Shown here: in pieces, positions 1-10,545 of the stretch | Numbering within the stretch: the first letter of the stretch is position 1 | Layout of the letters: each line of letters starts with the position of its first letter | Assembly: GCA_030374765.1 (NCBI GenBank) | Contig: JARGXX010000016.1 | Location: 496,001-560,000, forward strand | DNA: 64,000 nucleotides | Direction: 5' to 3' | Source of the DNA: Agarophyton chilense | Taxonomy: Eukaryota > Rhodophyta > Florideophyceae > Gracilariales > Gracilariaceae | Program-made: the position numbers and the translations under genes | The notes under the pieces: model-generated | The model's database searches: none | Told to the model about the DNA's origin: nothing | The model's input: the letters and a program-made list of their open reading frames with translations, nothing else

Positions 1-679
1 GAGGTGAGCAACGTATCGCTCGAGGGCGGTGGATCCTCCTTCCTGTGTTACAATCAGAGGAGGAGGGGATAGAAGGCGGTGGGCTGTGGTTGCGCCCAAC
101 GGTTCTCAGTGGTATCACTGATTTGTATGACGCCAGACGCACGAGACACGGCGTAGTGGTAGGTATACAGCACATGATCCTACAGTGGCGAGGCGCGAGT
201 GTGAAGCAACGTGTGCAAGCAAGGGCAGCGTCGGGGGCGAAGGTGTTGCTTTCGTTGCCGTACGTAAGGGTGTCGAAGAGACATTGGTTGGACGACAGCG
301 AATCAGTGAAGGTGTGTATGTCACGTAACTTTTTCAGAGGATGCCCCAATTGCTCAGAGGATGCACATGGCTTACATGTCGAATAAGTGTTCACCGCGGC
401 ACCGTGTGCTCAAGCACACGTGGCCAGCGTCATGCTGTTGCCTGTTTTGGCGCTTTTGTGCCACCCACGACGAGTGCTCCCTTTTAGAGGTTGTGTTCGT
501 TCCAGCTGAGCGTAATTATATATCAGGCGCGCTGTGCTAACTGCTGCTAACCGTCACTATGTGAATGCTATCAAGCCCGCGTCGTCCTTCTCCCCCCCTC
601 ACTTCTCCCTTTTTTCCGGTGTGTGCGCTGCCGTTGCGCGTCGCTCTCCCCCCCCCCTCCTTGCTCGTTTCTCTCACCC
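1..679. other. Intergenic region with candidate TATA box
   Basis: No convincing gene is seen. A 113-codon frame at 45-386 begins with GTG, has no recognisable domain and is not supported. A TATATA motif at about 517-522 lies roughly 160 bases before the protease ATG at 680 and could be its core promoter. The last 80 bases before that ATG are very pyrimidine-rich. Confidence 0.4.
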
Positions 680-2329
680 ATGACGACGCTTCGTCGCCCT
701 TTCTTCGTGTTGCTCAATGTTTTCTTGTCTGTTGCAATCGCTCTCCGCCAGCTGCCGTTGCGACTTGACGCCGCGCTGCGCTCCCCCCTCACAACGCACG
801 CGCTATCCACGTGCATTCCTCAGGGACAAGCGCTGCTCGGAGCGACGCGCATTGAGTCGTGTCCCTGCAACGCTCGTTTCACGCTTTCACTGCCTCGACA
901 TGTGGCCAAAAACGCCCATTCTGTCGACTTTTTAATTGTAACTGAAACTCAACTATCCCAACTTTCTCACAAAACTCCTCACGCCTCCCAGTTCGTTGAG
1001 CACTTGTCCGTGCTCAATGCGTCGTCTACGCTGCGCGACTCCGATTCGCAGCACGCCACGTTTGAGACAGGCGCGTTGCAACTGCCTCGCGGTCGCTATG
1101 CGCTGGTGCTTCGCTCTAACTTTGCGCGCTCCACATGCGAGCTGCATAGCACCATTGCGTTTGAATCACGGCAAGCCAAATGTCCCTTCGTGCTGCCCAT
1201 CGACAGCGACCGAGCTACGCCGCGAGTGGTTGGAGGCTCCATTCCCACGGACGACACCAGAGCGCACATGGTGGCCTTCATCAATGGCAACTCATTTCTA
1301 TGCTCCGGCTCGCTCATATCGCCCAAATGGGTTTTGACGGCCGCTCATTGCGACATCCGGCGCAGTATGCTGGTGTCCATCGGTGGTACCACCGTCACTA
1401 CGGGCGCTCTAAGGATGATCCGACGCGTGTACGCGCACCCTCTTTTCGAATTTGGCGTGCAGGACTCTCCAAACGACATTGCGTTGGTTGAATTGCGGAG
1501 CGCGGCGCCGTCCAGCTCGCGCTTTGTATACATCAACGCGAATAATTCATACCCGCCACCAGGCGCGTACGCACGTGTGGCGGGCTACGGCCAAACAATT
1601 CAAAAACGCTTCAGCGGCCCCACGCTGAATCGCGTCGATGTGCCGGTGGTGTCCATGAGAAATTGCAAGCGAGCGTACGGAAAAGCAGACAGTGGGATTG
1701 CAAGTCGTCTCAACGACGCGCTGCAGGTGTGCGCAGGACTGCGGGACGGGGGGTGCGACGCGTGTCAGGGCGACAGCGGCGGGCCGCTTGCGACGTTTGA
1801 CGACAAAGGAAACGTGATTCTAATCGGCATTGTGTCGTTTGGAATTGGGTGCGCGCGCGCCGGCTTCCCCGGCGTGTACACCAAGGTGTCGGCGTTCGAA
1901 GCATGGATCTCTCAACAGGGAGCGCAGTACACGCGAGTGAGCTCGGGGGCGTCTGTGTTTGGGGCGGGCAGCGCATCGGCGGCGGAGGAGAGCGGATTGG
2001 CGATTGGTAACCTGAGTGAGACGCAAAGTATTATAGTGGTGGCGTGTTGCTGCGCGGTGGCGGCGGCTGTTGTGGTGAGCGTGGGCGTGGTGGTGTACTC
2101 GAAGGCACGACGGGGAAGTGGGGCGACGAGACCGGCGGCGGTGCCCGCGGCGGCGCGCACGATGCCGCCGGCTCCTGCACGCCCGACGCGCGCGTGGATG
2201 GCGCGTCCGCCACAGCCACAGTTTTCGTTGTCGCCCGCGGCGTCTCTCACACGCATCCCCGCCGCTCCTGCGCATCTCCTCCCTGCCTCCTCGTTAGGCG
2301 TGCCGCGTCCCCCACAGACACCGTCATGA
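680..2329 (+). CDS. Trypsin-like (S1) serine protease, membrane-anchored
   Basis: This is a 549-residue S1-family endopeptidase. The frame is open from 623, but that codon is GTG; the ATG at 680 starts a good signal peptide (MTTLRRPFFVLLNVFLSVAIA). About 160 residues of unassigned luminal sequence precede the activation site RVVGG (about 182-186). The catalytic triad is visible: His in LTAAHC (about 223), Asp in NDIAL (about 266) and Ser in GDSGGP (about 366). The Asp six residues before the Ser (CDACQGDS) is the S1-pocket residue of trypsin, so cleavage after Lys/Arg is expected. After the protease domain comes a single hydrophobic helix (about 450-473) followed by a basic, Pro/Ala-rich tail. 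I infer a type I membrane protein with its catalytic domain outside the cytosol. Its biological substrate is unknown. No intron is needed. Confidence 0.9.
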   Translation: MTTLRRPFFVLLNVFLSVAIALRQLPLRLDAALRSPLTTHALSTCIPQGQALLGATRIESCPCNARFTLSLPRHVAKNAHSVDFLIVTETQLSQLSHKTPHASQFVEHLSVLNASSTLRDSDSQHATFETGALQLPRGRYALVLRSNFARSTCELHSTIAFESRQAKCPFVLPIDSDRATPRVVGGSIPTDDTRAHMVAFINGNSFLCSGSLISPKWVLTAAHCDIRRSMLVSIGGTTVTTGALRMIRRVYAHPLFEFGVQDSPNDIALVELRSAAPSSSRFVYINANNSYPPPGAYARVAGYGQTIQKRFSGPTLNRVDVPVVSMRNCKRAYGKADSGIASRLNDALQVCAGLRDGGCDACQGDSGGPLATFDDKGNVILIGIVSFGIGCARAGFPGVYTKVSAFEAWISQQGAQYTRVSSGASVFGAGSASAAEESGLAIGNLSETQSIIVVACCCAVAAAVVVSVGVVVYSKARRGSGATRPAAVPAAARTMPPAPARPTRAWMARPPQPQFSLSPAASLTRIPAAPAHLLPASSLGVPRPPQTPS

Positions 2330-2706
2330 CAGTTTTTTTTTTTTTTTTCCCTTTTTTTTCCTTTTTTTTTGTTGCTGCCATCACAGCGCCAGATGATGAT
2401 CAACGGCTGAGTAGGTTGTAGAGAGGCCTTTTTGAAAATCCACACATTTCACAAAAGGATTCGACTTTTTCTCTGTAAATCCCGACCAATCACAGGCAGC
2501 CGCTTCAACTGTCAGCGCGTATCTGCTCACAACAATTCATGCATCGCTTGCACGTCGCGTCGCGCGTTGCTCACTCAGCGCGGCGGCGTTCTCTTGGCAG
2601 TCGCTTGACAGCGCGCGCTCGCGGTGAGCAACCAACCAACCAACCAACCGTCATTATGGTTTATCCGTCGTGCTTACGTTGGACGCGGACGTGCTGCTCA
2701 GCTTAA
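2330..2706. other. Intergenic, poly-T tract and CCAA repeat
   Basis: Interrupted poly-T runs at about 2333-2372 directly follow the protease stop. A short (CCAA)n microsatellite lies at about 2629-2648, some 60 bases before the next ATG. No gene is seen. Confidence 0.5.
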
Positions 2707-4077
2707 ATGCGCAAGGGAACGCTGCGCCCTGCGTCCTCGTCGCCCTGTCCCTTGTGCCTGCTTCGCGTCGTCATGGTGAACAAGCGATTTTCAGATACGT
2801 TGCTTTTTCAATGTCGCAACCGGCGCTCGTTACGCCTTGTGGCGGTGTTGTTTGTGCTGTTTTTGTGGTGTACCACGTACTTGACCACCACACAGCAAAC
2901 CTCGCCGCTGTCGTCCGTCATTCTCACTGCTTCGCGCCTACTTCCGAGACGCTCCGCCAAACTCGCTCTCTTCATCCAGGCCTACGATCGCACCATTCCG
3001 CTGCTCCCGTCTTTGATGCAATCAATATGGCATCCGGACAACGTGTACCTCATTCATATCGACAAGAGAACGCATCCGGACGATATCAAACCGCTTTATC
3101 GTCTCCTTGAGAATGCCAATTATTCCTCAAACGTGCATCTGTTGCCGCGCCAATACGTCACGTATCTGGGCATCACCACCGTGCTCAACACGCTCAACGC
3201 CATTTCCTACCTGCTTGAAAACGATCTCACGTGGGATTATTTCATCAATCTCAGTGCTGCTGACTACCCCTTGGTCACAGCCAAACAACTGCGCAGCATT
3301 CTTTCGCACCCGACCGTTCTGTCGAAACAACTCAGCTTTGTTCAAACCACAAACTACTCAAACCCCGCTGTGGGCTCCGTGTACGACGCCCGCTTCGGCC
3401 GTGTGTACATCGACTCGGCCACGTACAGCGTCATACGACCGCACGACCCGTACGACCCGCAAGTCATTGAGGAGCCCTGCGTAAGAGGCTGTTTGCAAAG
3501 CGCAGGCCAAGTGTCACACCCGCTGCATCAACATGCATATGCCGTCAAAATCGTCAAGTCGGAGGCGTGGATCATGTTGCATCGTTCGGCCGCTCAATTT
3601 GCACTTGAATCACCGCTTTCTCGTCAGCTCATTGCGTTTTTCGCAAACGTGCACTGCCCGGAGGAGTTCTTCTTCAGCACGTTGTTGACTCACGCCGAGC
3701 AGACAAGAGACTCCATTGTGCACGATGCATTCCGACTGGTGCTGTGGGGCGTGTTTAAGAAGAAGAGTCGTCCGCCTGCCATTGACGCCGGCGACATTCC
3801 CAACATGAAGCAATTGATCACGGACAAGGGCGGCTTGTTTGTGCGCAAGCGCATGAAGTCTGACTCGGATATGAGGGAGTACATTGACGGTCAGCTGCTG
3901 GGTATTTCTCAGCACGCGAGAACCGATAAGACCATGAGGACTCACGCGGAGCGCTTCGCGCGCAGACAGAGCATGCGCGTCATGTGCGCTGTCAAGTACA
4001 AGCTGGGCGAACAAGCGCAGGCCAACAGAGACGACTACAGAAAGTGTGTGGACAACGCCGTGACGGCCACGGCGTGA
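2707..4077 (+). CDS. GT14 glycosyltransferase (core-2 branching / xylosyltransferase-like)
   Basis: The 456-residue protein resembles the Branch / core-2 beta-1,6-GlcNAc-transferase and peptide O-xylosyltransferase family (GT14). It is a predicted type II Golgi enzyme: a short basic N-terminus, one membrane helix (about 42-60, LVAVLFVLFLW), then a luminal catalytic domain from about residue 85 (LALFIQAYDRT). Family landmarks are the VYLIHIDKRT stretch (about 116-125) and YFINLSAADYPL (about 178-189), matching the conserved INLSxxDYPL donor-site motif. A second in-frame ATG at 2773 could also serve as start; both keep the membrane anchor. Members transfer GlcNAc or xylose from UDP-sugars to glycans or proteoglycan serines; sequence alone does not settle the substrate. 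No intron is seen. Confidence 0.85.
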   Translation: MRKGTLRPASSSPCPLCLLRVVMVNKRFSDTLLFQCRNRRSLRLVAVLFVLFLWCTTYLTTTQQTSPLSSVILTASRLLPRRSAKLALFIQAYDRTIPLLPSLMQSIWHPDNVYLIHIDKRTHPDDIKPLYRLLENANYSSNVHLLPRQYVTYLGITTVLNTLNAISYLLENDLTWDYFINLSAADYPLVTAKQLRSILSHPTVLSKQLSFVQTTNYSNPAVGSVYDARFGRVYIDSATYSVIRPHDPYDPQVIEEPCVRGCLQSAGQVSHPLHQHAYAVKIVKSEAWIMLHRSAAQFALESPLSRQLIAFFANVHCPEEFFFSTLLTHAEQTRDSIVHDAFRLVLWGVFKKKSRPPAIDAGDIPNMKQLITDKGGLFVRKRMKSDSDMREYIDGQLLGISQHARTDKTMRTHAERFARRQSMRVMCAVKYKLGEQAQANRDDYRKCVDNAVTATA

Positions 4078-4510
4078 GCTCTCGATACGCGTATCGTATC
4101 GACACGAGCGACATGTGTCTAACTTTGTTGATATCACTCCGTTTGTATCATCTATCTACATACATTTATTTGCCTTTGTACGTACCCTTGGTATGTACGA
4201 CAACCCCCCTTGTTAAAACGCTTCGATCTACAGTACATGTTTTCATACAAAACGTTTAAAAATAGACAAATAATAAATATTTTGGTAAAAATCAAATGCC
4301 TTTTTAAAAACGCAAACTCTTCACACAGAAATGCGTTTGGAATAATCACCACTGTACGTATCATAAAAATCAAGCGCGTGCACACGTGTACTACGTCTTC
4401 ACACTCATTCCACTCGCTGCACCACGACATGCGCCACAGCGCCCCAACGAGCGCCGCCATGATCTTGCCGCCCTTCAGCTGCGTCATCACTTCAAATCTC
4501 ACCCTCAAGC
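4078..4510. other. Intergenic region between GT14 gene and PEX5
   Basis: AT-rich sequence with runs of A and T from 4080 to about 4380, then GC-richer sequence. No gene or RNA is recognised. It must hold the 3' end of the GT14 transcript and the PEX5 promoter. Confidence 0.4.
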
Positions 4511-4583
4511 CGCAACGCCACCGCTCCTGAAGCGCAACGCCGCCACTCGCGAAGCGCAACGCCGCCGCCCGCGAAGCGCAACG
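4511..4583 (+). repeat. 22-bp tandem repeat abutting the PEX5 start
   Basis: Three full units and a partial one, each beginning CGCAACGCC, start at 4511, 4533, 4555 and 4577. The last unit ends three bases before the PEX5 ATG at 4586, so the array lies in the presumed 5' leader. Units differ by a few substitutions. Confidence 0.8.
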
Positions 4584-4585
4584 TC

Positions 4586-6406
4586 ATGTCTCTGCGCGAC
4601 CTCGCCTCTGGAACGTCGTGCGCCGCAGGCGGCGCGTCCTCCTCCTCCAACCCCCTGGCCGCCCTCACCGACGCTATCCTCCCCAAGACCGCCACGCCCG
4701 CCGCCCGTTTTGGCGACCCTCGTGCGTCGCACCCCGAATCCAGCAGCATAACTCCACAGGAACACGCTCTTATTCAAGGTAAACTACTCTCAAATCCGCT
4801 CTTCCACCAGTCTGTTCCCCCGCCACACCCGCTGCCACCGCCCGCTGCCCCTGCGTCTCTGGCGGACGCGTATGCGAAGGGGACACAGTCTTGGCCGTTT
4901 TCCAACCGTTCTGCGCCGCACATTGTGCCGGAGAGGGGCGCTGCTACCGACGTGTTTGAAGCTGCTTTCAGAGAAGCCACTGTTCGCCATGTACCGCCTT
5001 CCGCTCCGTATCGTCCGCTTTCGCGCTTGCATCTCTATCGCCAGCCCTCTCAGTTACTTCATGTGCCACAACTCGTGCCTCGCTTTTCAATGCCTGCGCC
5101 GCAGCAAATTCAGCGGCCAGCTGCGTCCTCACATGTCGACGAGTACCTCAGCACCCTAAAAGAAAGCGACGCAATGGATCGTTTGAGCAAACTCTCCGTC
5201 TCAGATCCCCATTCATCATCTCGCGGCGCGAAAGAACAGCCAACAGAAACCAATGCTCACCAGCGCAGTTTTCTTGATACTGAGAGTTGGGGGGAAGAGT
5301 TTACATCCTTTGAGAACGAGGACTTGGCAGATTTTGCAGATGTCGCCAATGAAACCACTATTCCAGAACGATTTGCGTTCAGCGGCGATATTGAAAAGTA
5401 CTTTGAGCGATGGATTCGCAGTGAGAATGTCGAGCGTTATGAGTTCGACCAACAGCAATCCAAATCCAAACGTTCGGCTGAAAAGACCCTGGAAGAGGGC
5501 ATTAGGAGCCGCGAACTTGGTCGTCTATCCCTGGCCATTCAATGCTTTGAAGAGGCTTTGCAACATTCTTCGGAAGACCGTCTCTCAAGTCAGTCGCGAG
5601 CAACAGCCTGGTATTTGTTGGGTATCTCGCAGGCAGAGACTGACAATGATGTTCGTGCAATACAAGCGTTTCAAGAAGGGCTTTCGGAATGGCAGGGTGC
5701 ATCTGTCGGTGAAAGAAGAGAAGACAATCCGTACCTGTGGCAGTCTCTAATTGCTCTTTCCGTGAGCTATACAAACGAGTTAGATGCCGGCAAGGCCTTG
5801 CGACACATGTGTGAATGGTACAGGCTGTGGAGTCAACGGGACAGGGGCGATACTGAGAGCGGTGTGCCATCTTCCATGTGGCAATCGGAAGACACGGGTG
5901 CTGGAGTTCTTTTGGAACAACTTAGAAGGGCTGCTTCCCAGAGTCCAAATGATATTGACTTATTTGTTGTTATGGGTATCTTGCACAATCTCCGTCAAGA
6001 ATTCGAAGATGCTGCAATTGCTTTTCGTCACGCAATCACAATTCGTTCGGAAGATCCTTGTATCTGGAACAAACTAGGTGCCACTTTAGCAAACGGTGGG
6101 GACAGTGACAATGCATTGCGGGCGTACAGAAAGGCGGTCGATTTAAATCCTTCTTTGATAAGGGCATGGGTCAATGTCGGAACAGCTTACTCCAATCGAG
6201 CAGAGTTTACAAAGGCCGCACGGTACTACCTAAAGGCAATATCTATGGCGGAGGAGGAAACGCACAAACTAGACGGAAGAGACAATAGCGCATCACATGT
6301 GTGGGAGTTTTTGGGCACAGCATTGACTTCTTTAGGCCAAACCAATCTGCAACAACTCGCAGATATGAAAGACCTTCAAGCTCTTCGTGCTCACTTCAAT
6401 CTATAA
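4586..6406 (+). CDS. PEX5: Peroxisomal targeting signal 1 receptor PEX5
   Basis: The 606-residue protein is the soluble cycling receptor that binds C-terminal SKL-type signals and carries matrix proteins into peroxisomes. Its N-terminus (MSLRDLASGTSCAAGGASSS) places a Cys at residue 12 before a Gly-rich stretch and NPL, as in the conserved monoubiquitination cysteine used for receptor recycling. The first 250 residues are Pro/Ser-rich and look disordered. One clear WxxxF-type PEX14-binding motif is WGEEF at about 235-239. The C-terminal half is a TPR array; the last repeats (WNKLGATLANGG, then AYRKAVDLNPSLIRAWVNVGTAYSN) match the family core very closely. ATG 4586 is supported by the conserved N-terminus. 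The gene has no intron. Only one obvious WxxxF motif is visible, whereas animal and plant PEX5 carry several. Confidence 0.93.
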   Translation: MSLRDLASGTSCAAGGASSSSNPLAALTDAILPKTATPAARFGDPRASHPESSSITPQEHALIQGKLLSNPLFHQSVPPPHPLPPPAAPASLADAYAKGTQSWPFSNRSAPHIVPERGAATDVFEAAFREATVRHVPPSAPYRPLSRLHLYRQPSQLLHVPQLVPRFSMPAPQQIQRPAASSHVDEYLSTLKESDAMDRLSKLSVSDPHSSSRGAKEQPTETNAHQRSFLDTESWGEEFTSFENEDLADFADVANETTIPERFAFSGDIEKYFERWIRSENVERYEFDQQQSKSKRSAEKTLEEGIRSRELGRLSLAIQCFEEALQHSSEDRLSSQSRATAWYLLGISQAETDNDVRAIQAFQEGLSEWQGASVGERREDNPYLWQSLIALSVSYTNELDAGKALRHMCEWYRLWSQRDRGDTESGVPSSMWQSEDTGAGVLLEQLRRAASQSPNDIDLFVVMGILHNLRQEFEDAAIAFRHAITIRSEDPCIWNKLGATLANGGDSDNALRAYRKAVDLNPSLIRAWVNVGTAYSNRAEFTKAARYYLKAISMAEEETHKLDGRDNSASHVWEFLGTALTSLGQTNLQQLADMKDLQALRAHFNL

Positions 6407-7289
6407 CAAGTGTTCTCGATGTACAGTAGTTCTCGCCCACCAATGTCAAACAGCCTTACAGTTAGAAACCACTATAACCCAACACACACCTTCGATGAGC
6501 ACGAGTAAAAAAAAAGGCATCCTCTTTCATGGGTGTTGAGCCTCACGCAGGACCACCGCCTCTCGTAGACTTTCCAACTTCAAGATCCGGACTCATCGCG
6601 CGAAGAGAGTAAGAAGATGTGAAGTTGAAGCCATGCTACCAGAGCAGCAAACTTGTTTTACTTCTGTTAACAGGAGTTTGCGGTTTGGGGGATGACTCTC
6701 TCCTCATCATCGAATCGACCATCCGCCCTTCCTAGTTATCATGGTCTCACATGCTTGACAATGTCTCCTCATCGTGAGCATTGTGTGTTTTTGTCAACGA
6801 TGAACTATTTCAAGCGCGCAGTATCATTGCTCAACCGCATATCGCCCGCCATGTCTTCTTTTCGACCCGGGCTTGAGCTACTGAACGCAACTGTATGTAT
6901 CGATACCATCGCTACTCCTTTCTATGCACGCAACACTTCTTGAAGTGCTCATGGCATACTATTCGAGGAGTCGGTCGGTGATCAGTCTGTGCTGAGCGAC
7001 ATTGGTTTTACCTATACACGCAAAGAAAGAAATCCAACATTGTGCACAATAACCCTGGCTTGGTTTAGGGTTGTTGGAGCGGAAGACGAAGAGCGTATCT
7101 AACTTCGACGGCGTCGACGCAATCAGGGGCTGCTGGTTGTAGTTGGAAGCAATGTGCTTCGTTTAAGTGAATTTGTTTACATTTTGGGCTACAGAGTACC
7201 TACAGTCGCAGACAAGTGGTCGCGGTAGAACATATTATAGGTTATTCGACTGTCGATGGGAACACGGCCCCATGACATTGGTATAACCC
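6407..7289. other. Intergenic between PEX5 and aspartate kinase (convergent)
   Basis: Holds the 3' ends of two convergent genes. The 83-codon frame at 6692-6943 begins with ATG but resembles nothing I know. No repeat or RNA gene is seen. Confidence 0.35.
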
Positions 7290-8855
7290 TTACCCTGACG
7301 AGAAAAACTCATCATGAATAACCCGAACCGCAGTATTCGCATCTTCGGACTCAATGGTGATCGATATATTATATTTGCTCGCACCTTGAGAAATCATTAG
7401 CACCGTAACCCCAGTCCTGTCAAGTACCGAGACAGCACGGCCGACAACACTACTGCTCCTCGACGAGTCGGAGACTAGCGAGATTATAGCTTTGTTTCTC
7501 TCAGAAAGCGATACAAGAGCATAGTTGCTGAGATCCTCTTTCAATTGTATCAGTGTTTCAGAATCACAGACGCTATTATCAAGTGTCATAGATATTGACA
7601 CTTCAGACGTGGCAATCATATCGACAGAAACCTTGTGATAGGCGAAGCATTTGAATACCTCCGCTAGAAATCCCGAGGCGCCCAACATACGCGTGCTGAC
7701 AATATCAACAATCTGAACATTTCTTTTCACACTGATGGCGGTAACTGGATTGACTGATCCAAGAACTCGTTCACGTAGAATAACAGTTCCTGGATGATCT
7801 GGATTGTAGCTGTTCTTTACACGCACAGGTACATTGTACTTCATGGCAGGTTGCATGGCGATTGGGTGCAACACTTTAGCCCCGAAGAACGCCATTTCAG
7901 CAGCCTCTTCGAACGAAATAGATGGAATCGGAACAGCCTCTGTGACGATACGAGGGTCTGTGGACAAAATGCCGTCTACATCTTTCCAGACCTGAACTTC
8001 TGATGTACCAAGCGCTGCGCCTATGGTAGCGGCGGTAAGGTCACTACCACCACGACCTAAGGTTGTAATATTTCCGTTCCGATCTTTTGCGATGAAACCA
8101 GTGACGACGGCAAGATGATCATCCTTAATGCACGTGTCAAAGAAATGTCTCACGTTTTCAAACGATTGTTCGAGCAGTTCGGCGCGGGTGAAACTTGAAT
8201 TTGTAACAAAGCCAGCGTCATACGCATCAACGTGTTCAGCGGGTATACTTTCATTTTGGCGCAGATGTGCAGCAAAAATGCGCACACTTAGTCGTTCTCC
8301 AAAGCTGACCAGATAGTCCAGTGTACGGGGGCTGAGTTCCTTGATAAACTTAATGCCTACTAAAAGCTCATCTAAGTTGTGCAGCAATGGATCCACAAGG
8401 TCTTGCTTGTTGAGAGAGAGGGATTCACATGCTTCATACGCACGGAAACGGATGGAAGTAGTATCGACAATGCCCTGATTGAGAGCTCTTTCACCCGCAG
8501 TTAGAAGATCGTTCGTGCTGGGCCCCATAGCAGATAAGACGACAATGGGCATCTTCTTAGTGCACTCGATCTGCCCCAAAACGAGCTTGGTGACTTCTCT
8601 CAGACGATCCGCGTTGGCAAGGCTCGAACCCCCAAACTTGCATACTACGCGGTCTAACTTTGTAGGTGCATCGAGCCGAGGCGGAGAAACAGGCGAGGGA
8701 GATGTAGATGTAGCAACTGGAGTGACATGGATCGCCCCAGAGCGCCGCTGTTCGCTAGCCACAGAGAGACTTGGCCTGCGACTCGAAAGGAGATTTTGTC
8801 TAACGGAAGATCGTCGTGTATCCACCGGCAACAAAGTTACAAATGCTGTTTCCAT
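7290..8855 (-). CDS. Aspartate kinase (monofunctional, ACT-regulated)
   Basis: This enzyme phosphorylates L-aspartate, the first step to lysine, threonine and methionine. The upstream-most frame codon at 8885 is TTG; the first ATG is at 8855, giving 521 residues. The first 65 or so residues are rich in Ser, Arg and Thr and poor in acidic residues, consistent with a plastid transit peptide. The kinase core begins with VVCKFGGSSLA (about 70-80) and contains TTLGRGGSDLTA, both signatures of the amino-acid kinase fold. The C-terminus carries tandem ACT-like regions (around VQIVDIVSTRMLG and AVSVLDRTGVTVLMISQG), where lysine or other end products bind in the family. No homoserine dehydrogenase domain follows, so it is the monofunctional type. 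No intron is seen. Confidence 0.92.
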   Translation of the reverse strand: METAFVTLLPVDTRRSSVRQNLLSSRRPSLSVASEQRRSGAIHVTPVATSTSPSPVSPPRLDAPTKLDRVVCKFGGSSLANADRLREVTKLVLGQIECTKKMPIVVLSAMGPSTNDLLTAGERALNQGIVDTTSIRFRAYEACESLSLNKQDLVDPLLHNLDELLVGIKFIKELSPRTLDYLVSFGERLSVRIFAAHLRQNESIPAEHVDAYDAGFVTNSSFTRAELLEQSFENVRHFFDTCIKDDHLAVVTGFIAKDRNGNITTLGRGGSDLTAATIGAALGTSEVQVWKDVDGILSTDPRIVTEAVPIPSISFEEAAEMAFFGAKVLHPIAMQPAMKYNVPVRVKNSYNPDHPGTVILRERVLGSVNPVTAISVKRNVQIVDIVSTRMLGASGFLAEVFKCFAYHKVSVDMIATSEVSISMTLDNSVCDSETLIQLKEDLSNYALVSLSERNKAIISLVSDSSRSSSVVGRAVSVLDRTGVTVLMISQGASKYNISITIESEDANTAVRVIHDEFFSSG

Positions 8856-10545
8856 TTGAAGGAGAAATTCGTGAAGGATATCCAATGACTTGATAGTAAC
8901 GGGCGATGGCGAATATCGGCGTTTCCGTAGGACTCTAGTTTCTTAGCGCACAACGGCGCTGTGTCAGAAAACTGGCTGATAGCAATGGAACATAGATAAG
9001 AAGCAAGCGGTCTATGCGCAGAGATCACACCAATGATCCTCGTTACAAATGGAGTCGGGTTTTCCTGTCTGTAGCGCGCAGTTTTTCTTCACGCAACACC
9101 GATCAACGCAATGAATGGAAAATGATTGGCGGTCTACAACTGTTCAATGGGCCGCGGCGCGAACTAGCGCTATCTAGCTCTAGCGAGGAGCACATGCAGA
9201 TAGAGAACACACGACTAATCCCAAAACCAAAACAAAAATGACGTGCTTTTAAACTTTCACCGGACAGTACATCGCCGCCATACAAATGAACCCGGTGATA
9301 GTAGAGGCAATCGTCAAGTAAGTCCGCTCTACGGCATCATCTTTTCTTCAAGAGTTCAAACCGCCGCGTCCAAAAGGTTCAGATTTGCGATTATTGTTCT
9401 TCATCCAGCTAAATGAAGAACCGCGCAGGGCTTGGACAACATCGAAAAATGAGTAGAACAAAGGCACTGGAAGTTTCAGAGCATTTTCGTGGCAACCCAA
9501 GGTGCCTTGAAAGCGAGCACGGCTCTAGAACCTTACTTCGGGTGCATTAATCGCCGACGGATTAGTTGAAGATGGGATGAGCAAATGCAGAGGAGTACAC
9601 TATGCGAATGAGGCAGCGAAGGAATCAGATACATTCAAATACAGACGAAGCCTTTCTCATCTAGAAGGTCTCACTTTATGTATGGATTCTGCACTCGCCA
9701 CCATATCTGAGATCGGTTCGACCAGCCTGTGCTCCCCCAATAACGCATCCGGGGTTCTTACAAACGCAGTTTGTGGTCTCTTCGACATGCAAATTGGCGA
9801 TGAAAAAAGTGTGGAGAATGAATGTGAACGCTTGATATGTAGGCCAATTCCATCAAGGGGGCTGGAGCATCAGTAGAGGATCACGATGTGCAGACAGAAC
9901 TAAAGCAGGTGAATGTGGAAACTGAACGATGTAAAACGCAAACCAAAAGCACTGGGTACACAACAGAAGGGTGTGTCTTGCTGGCAGGCGACAGCGTCGA
10001 GGAATCAACGACACGACGCTGGACGGGGCTGGGGCTACCAGATGTAATCATAATGAGAAATATTTCGTCGTTCTGTGATACACAAGGTACTGGTGATAGC
10101 GACCGGGATTGACCCCAAGTGGACGGGAATAGCAGATTTGGAACACCTTACCTCATTAAGGCAAATGGAGCCAGCTTGGCTTTTTCGCGGGTTGTATAAG
10201 TCGGAATAGGCTAAGTGCTCTGGTCTTACCAGTAACTCACAGTCGAGTAAGTCAAGTTATAATTAGGGAGTATACAAGCAAATCCTGATAGAAACATAAT
10301 AGACTTTTTTGATCATATCCGACAAAGGCACAAAGTGGTCCAATGGTGGTTCTCACTTGGAAATAGAAACATTGGTCCGTTACAAACAAACAGGATATCC
10401 ATGTGGAGCAGGGAAATTTTGCGCATGGGAGAGGTGTGGTACAGATGGAGCTGTGCTCTTCAGCCGATCTTCTACAAAATCGGCTCACATAACGTTTCTT
10501 TGGTGCGGTTTGGTAGATGTGGGCAAACGATAGCGAAGCATTTCA
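8856..10545. other. Intergenic region, no supported gene
   Basis: About 1.7 kb. Adjacent frames at 9577-9876 and 9888-10112 (plus strand) are of moderate length but show no domain, signal or repeat, and I see no convincing splice pair joining them. The 5' leader of the aspartate kinase transcript lies at its left end. Confidence 0.35.

Noticed and set aside
45-386. 113-codon plus-strand frame
   Set aside because: Starts with GTG, has no domain, and lies in the presumed promoter region of the protease gene.
8620-8640. tRNA B-box-like sequence
   Set aside because: The GGCTCGAACCC-like stretch lies inside the conserved kinase motif of aspartate kinase and has no matching acceptor or anticodon arms. 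I found no supportable tRNA or rRNA gene elsewhere by eye.
9577-10112. Two adjacent plus-strand frames that might be exons of one gene
   Set aside because: No conserved sequence and no convincing GT-AG pair linking them was found.
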